5,395 nucleotides of DNA from Clostridium sp. GTDB taxonomy: Bacteria; Bacillota; Clostridia; Lachnospirales; Lachnospiraceae. Below, one piece after another: positions 5,023 to 5,395 of this stretch; position 1 is the stretch's first letter, and each line of letters opens with the position of its first letter. The DNA lies in the NCBI GenBank assembly GCA_004554205.1, contig SFNH01000118.1, forward strand, positions 1 through 5,395. Reading direction: 5' to 3'. A program made the position numbers and the translations under genes. Below the pieces are notes generated by a model, which saw nothing but the letters and a program-made list of their open reading frames with translations, did not search any database and was not told the origin of the DNA.

Positions 5023-5064
5023 TGTTCAATATTATGTTCATAGGATTGTTCAATTGATTTGTCA
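5023..5064 (+). repeat. TGTTCA direct repeats with 12-bp period (candidate operator)
   Basis: TGTTCA starts at 5023, 5035 and 5047, each exactly 12 bp from the last. A degenerate fourth unit, TTGTCA, starts at 5059. The six bases between the copies are not conserved except that they are AT-rich. The array ends about 50 bp upstream of the -35 of the regulator promoter. The regular period suggests protein binding at just over one helical turn. It is too short and too variable to be a CRISPR array. Confidence 0.6.
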
Positions 5065-5093
5065 GGAGCGCAGAATCTCGAAAAGCTATTACT

Positions 5094-5118
5094 ATTTGCA
5101 AATCTCAAACCAAATTTG
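5094..5118. promoter_or_regulatory. Paired palindromes ATTTGCAAAT and CAAATTTG at the -35
   Basis: ATTTGCAAAT (5094-5103) is a perfect 10-bp palindrome and CAAATTTG (5111-5118) a perfect 8-bp one. GCAAAT (5098-5103) and ATTTGC (5114-5119) also pair as an inverted repeat. The second palindrome overlaps the -35 box TTGCTT, so a repressor binding here would block the promoter. Autoregulation by the XRE protein encoded next is a plausible inference. AT-rich DNA yields such words by chance fairly often. Confidence 0.45.
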
Positions 5119-5144
5119 CTTTTTCTTCATTTTTCTGCTATAAT
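5116..5144 (+). promoter_or_regulatory. Promoter of the XRE regulator gene
   Basis: TTGCTT (5116-5121), a 17-bp spacer and TATAAT (5139-5144) preceded by TGC (5136-5138) form a sigma-A-type extended -10 promoter. Transcription would start near 5151, about 45 bases before the ATG. The ten bases CTGCTATAAT are identical to those at the flavodoxin promoter. Confidence 0.78.
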
Positions 5145-5195
5145 TTTTTTGATATTTCTGCTGAATTTCCTCGTATCGAATATGGAGGGCACTTG

Positions 5196-5395
5196 ATGAA
5201 CTACAACAAACTGTGGAAGCTTCTTATTGACAAGAAGCTCAGGAAAAAGGATCTCCGAGAGATGGCAGGACTCTCAACTAACGTGATCGCCAAGATGGGC
5301 AAAGGCGGCCATGTCACTACAGAGGTGCTTGCTAAGATATGTGCAGCGATGGATTGTGGAGTGGATGATATTATGGAGATTGTGCTTGATGAAAG
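5196..5395 (+). CDS. XRE/Cro-type helix-turn-helix regulator, 3' end cut by window
   Basis: Sixty-six codons are visible and the frame is still open at the window end. The protein begins MNYNKLWKLLIDKKLRKKDL and matches the small Cro/CI-type regulators common in Clostridia, usually about 65-75 residues, so only a few residues are probably missing. The helix-turn-helix spans about residues 17-36: KKDLREMAGLSTN leads into recognition helix VIAKMGKG. VTTEVLAKICAAMDCGVDDI (40-59) forms the closing helices. GGAGGG (5184-5189) lies 6 bases before the ATG. In my knowledge of the family, such genes often sit in front of DNA cytosine methyltransferases or other accessory genes, so the next gene could be a restriction-modification component, but this is inference. 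Codon use is AT-richer than in the upstream cluster. It may control its own promoter through the nearby palindromes. Confidence 0.9.
   Translation, partial: MNYNKLWKLLIDKKLRKKDLREMAGLSTNVIAKMGKGGHVTTEVLAKICAAMDCGVDDIMEIVLDE

Larger units (their letters stand above)
4894..5195. other. AT-rich regulatory region between vWA gene and regulator gene
   Basis: I find no gene here on either strand. No strong terminator follows the vWA gene. The nearest structures are the dyad at 4913-4930 and an AT-only stem TTGAAAAA-gaatca-TTTTTCAA (4985-5006), which might stop transcription weakly or bind protein. GCTTCG occurs at 4933 and 4945, 12 bp apart. TGTTCA repeats, two short palindromes and a good promoter complete the region. 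Confidence 0.6.

Noticed and set aside
5023..5064. CRISPR array
   Set aside because: The repeat is only 6 bp with 6-bp gaps, far below CRISPR repeat and spacer lengths.

Overview
The window looks like chromosomal DNA of a Bacillota bacterium, probably a gut-type Clostridia lineage. The reasons are strong AGGAGG-type ribosome binding sites before nearly every gene, a GTG start in one of them, extended TGnTATAAT promoters, and protein families (Flavodoxin_4-like flavodoxin, macro domain with a helical C-terminal domain, small XRE regulator starting MNYNKLWKLL) that I associate with Clostridia. The genus cannot be fixed from the sequence alone.

Layout. Bases 1-518 hold no convincing gene but many short palindromes and a recurring GCTAAC/GCTAAT word. 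A tRNA-Arg(CCT) follows at 519-595, with a long-armed bidirectional terminator right behind it. Bases 670-1040 are again non-coding, with a weaker terminator-like hairpin and more of the same word. An extended -10 promoter at about 1052-1080 then opens a run of five genes, all on the plus strand: a flavodoxin, an SRAP (YedK/HMCES-type) protein that crosslinks abasic sites, a macro-domain protein with a C-terminal helical domain, an ADP-ribosylglycohydrolase (DraG/ARH family), and a small von Willebrand A (vWA) protein with an intact MIDAS motif. An AT-rich regulatory region with TGTTCA repeats at exact 12-bp spacing and several palindromes follows (4894-5195), and then the first 66 codons of a small XRE/Cro-type regulator cut by the window end.

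How the genes may work together. The macro protein and the ADP-ribosylglycohydrolase both belong to families that remove ADP-ribose or its derivatives. The SRAP protein protects abasic sites in DNA. The inferred theme is damage or stress handling centred on reversal of ADP-ribosylation, with the vWA protein as a metal-dependent adaptor of unknown partner. No ADP-ribosyltransferase is visible here. The most unusual regulatory feature is a 17-bp hairpin followed by T5 between the macro and ADP-ribosylglycohydrolase genes. It looks like an intrinsic terminator, yet its right arm contains the ribosome binding site of the next gene, so it could limit both transcription and translation of the hydrolase.

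The base composition changes abruptly after the vWA gene, from GC-rich coding DNA to AT-rich DNA, so the regulator at the right edge probably belongs to a different unit, possibly a restriction-modification or other accessory locus continuing beyond the window.
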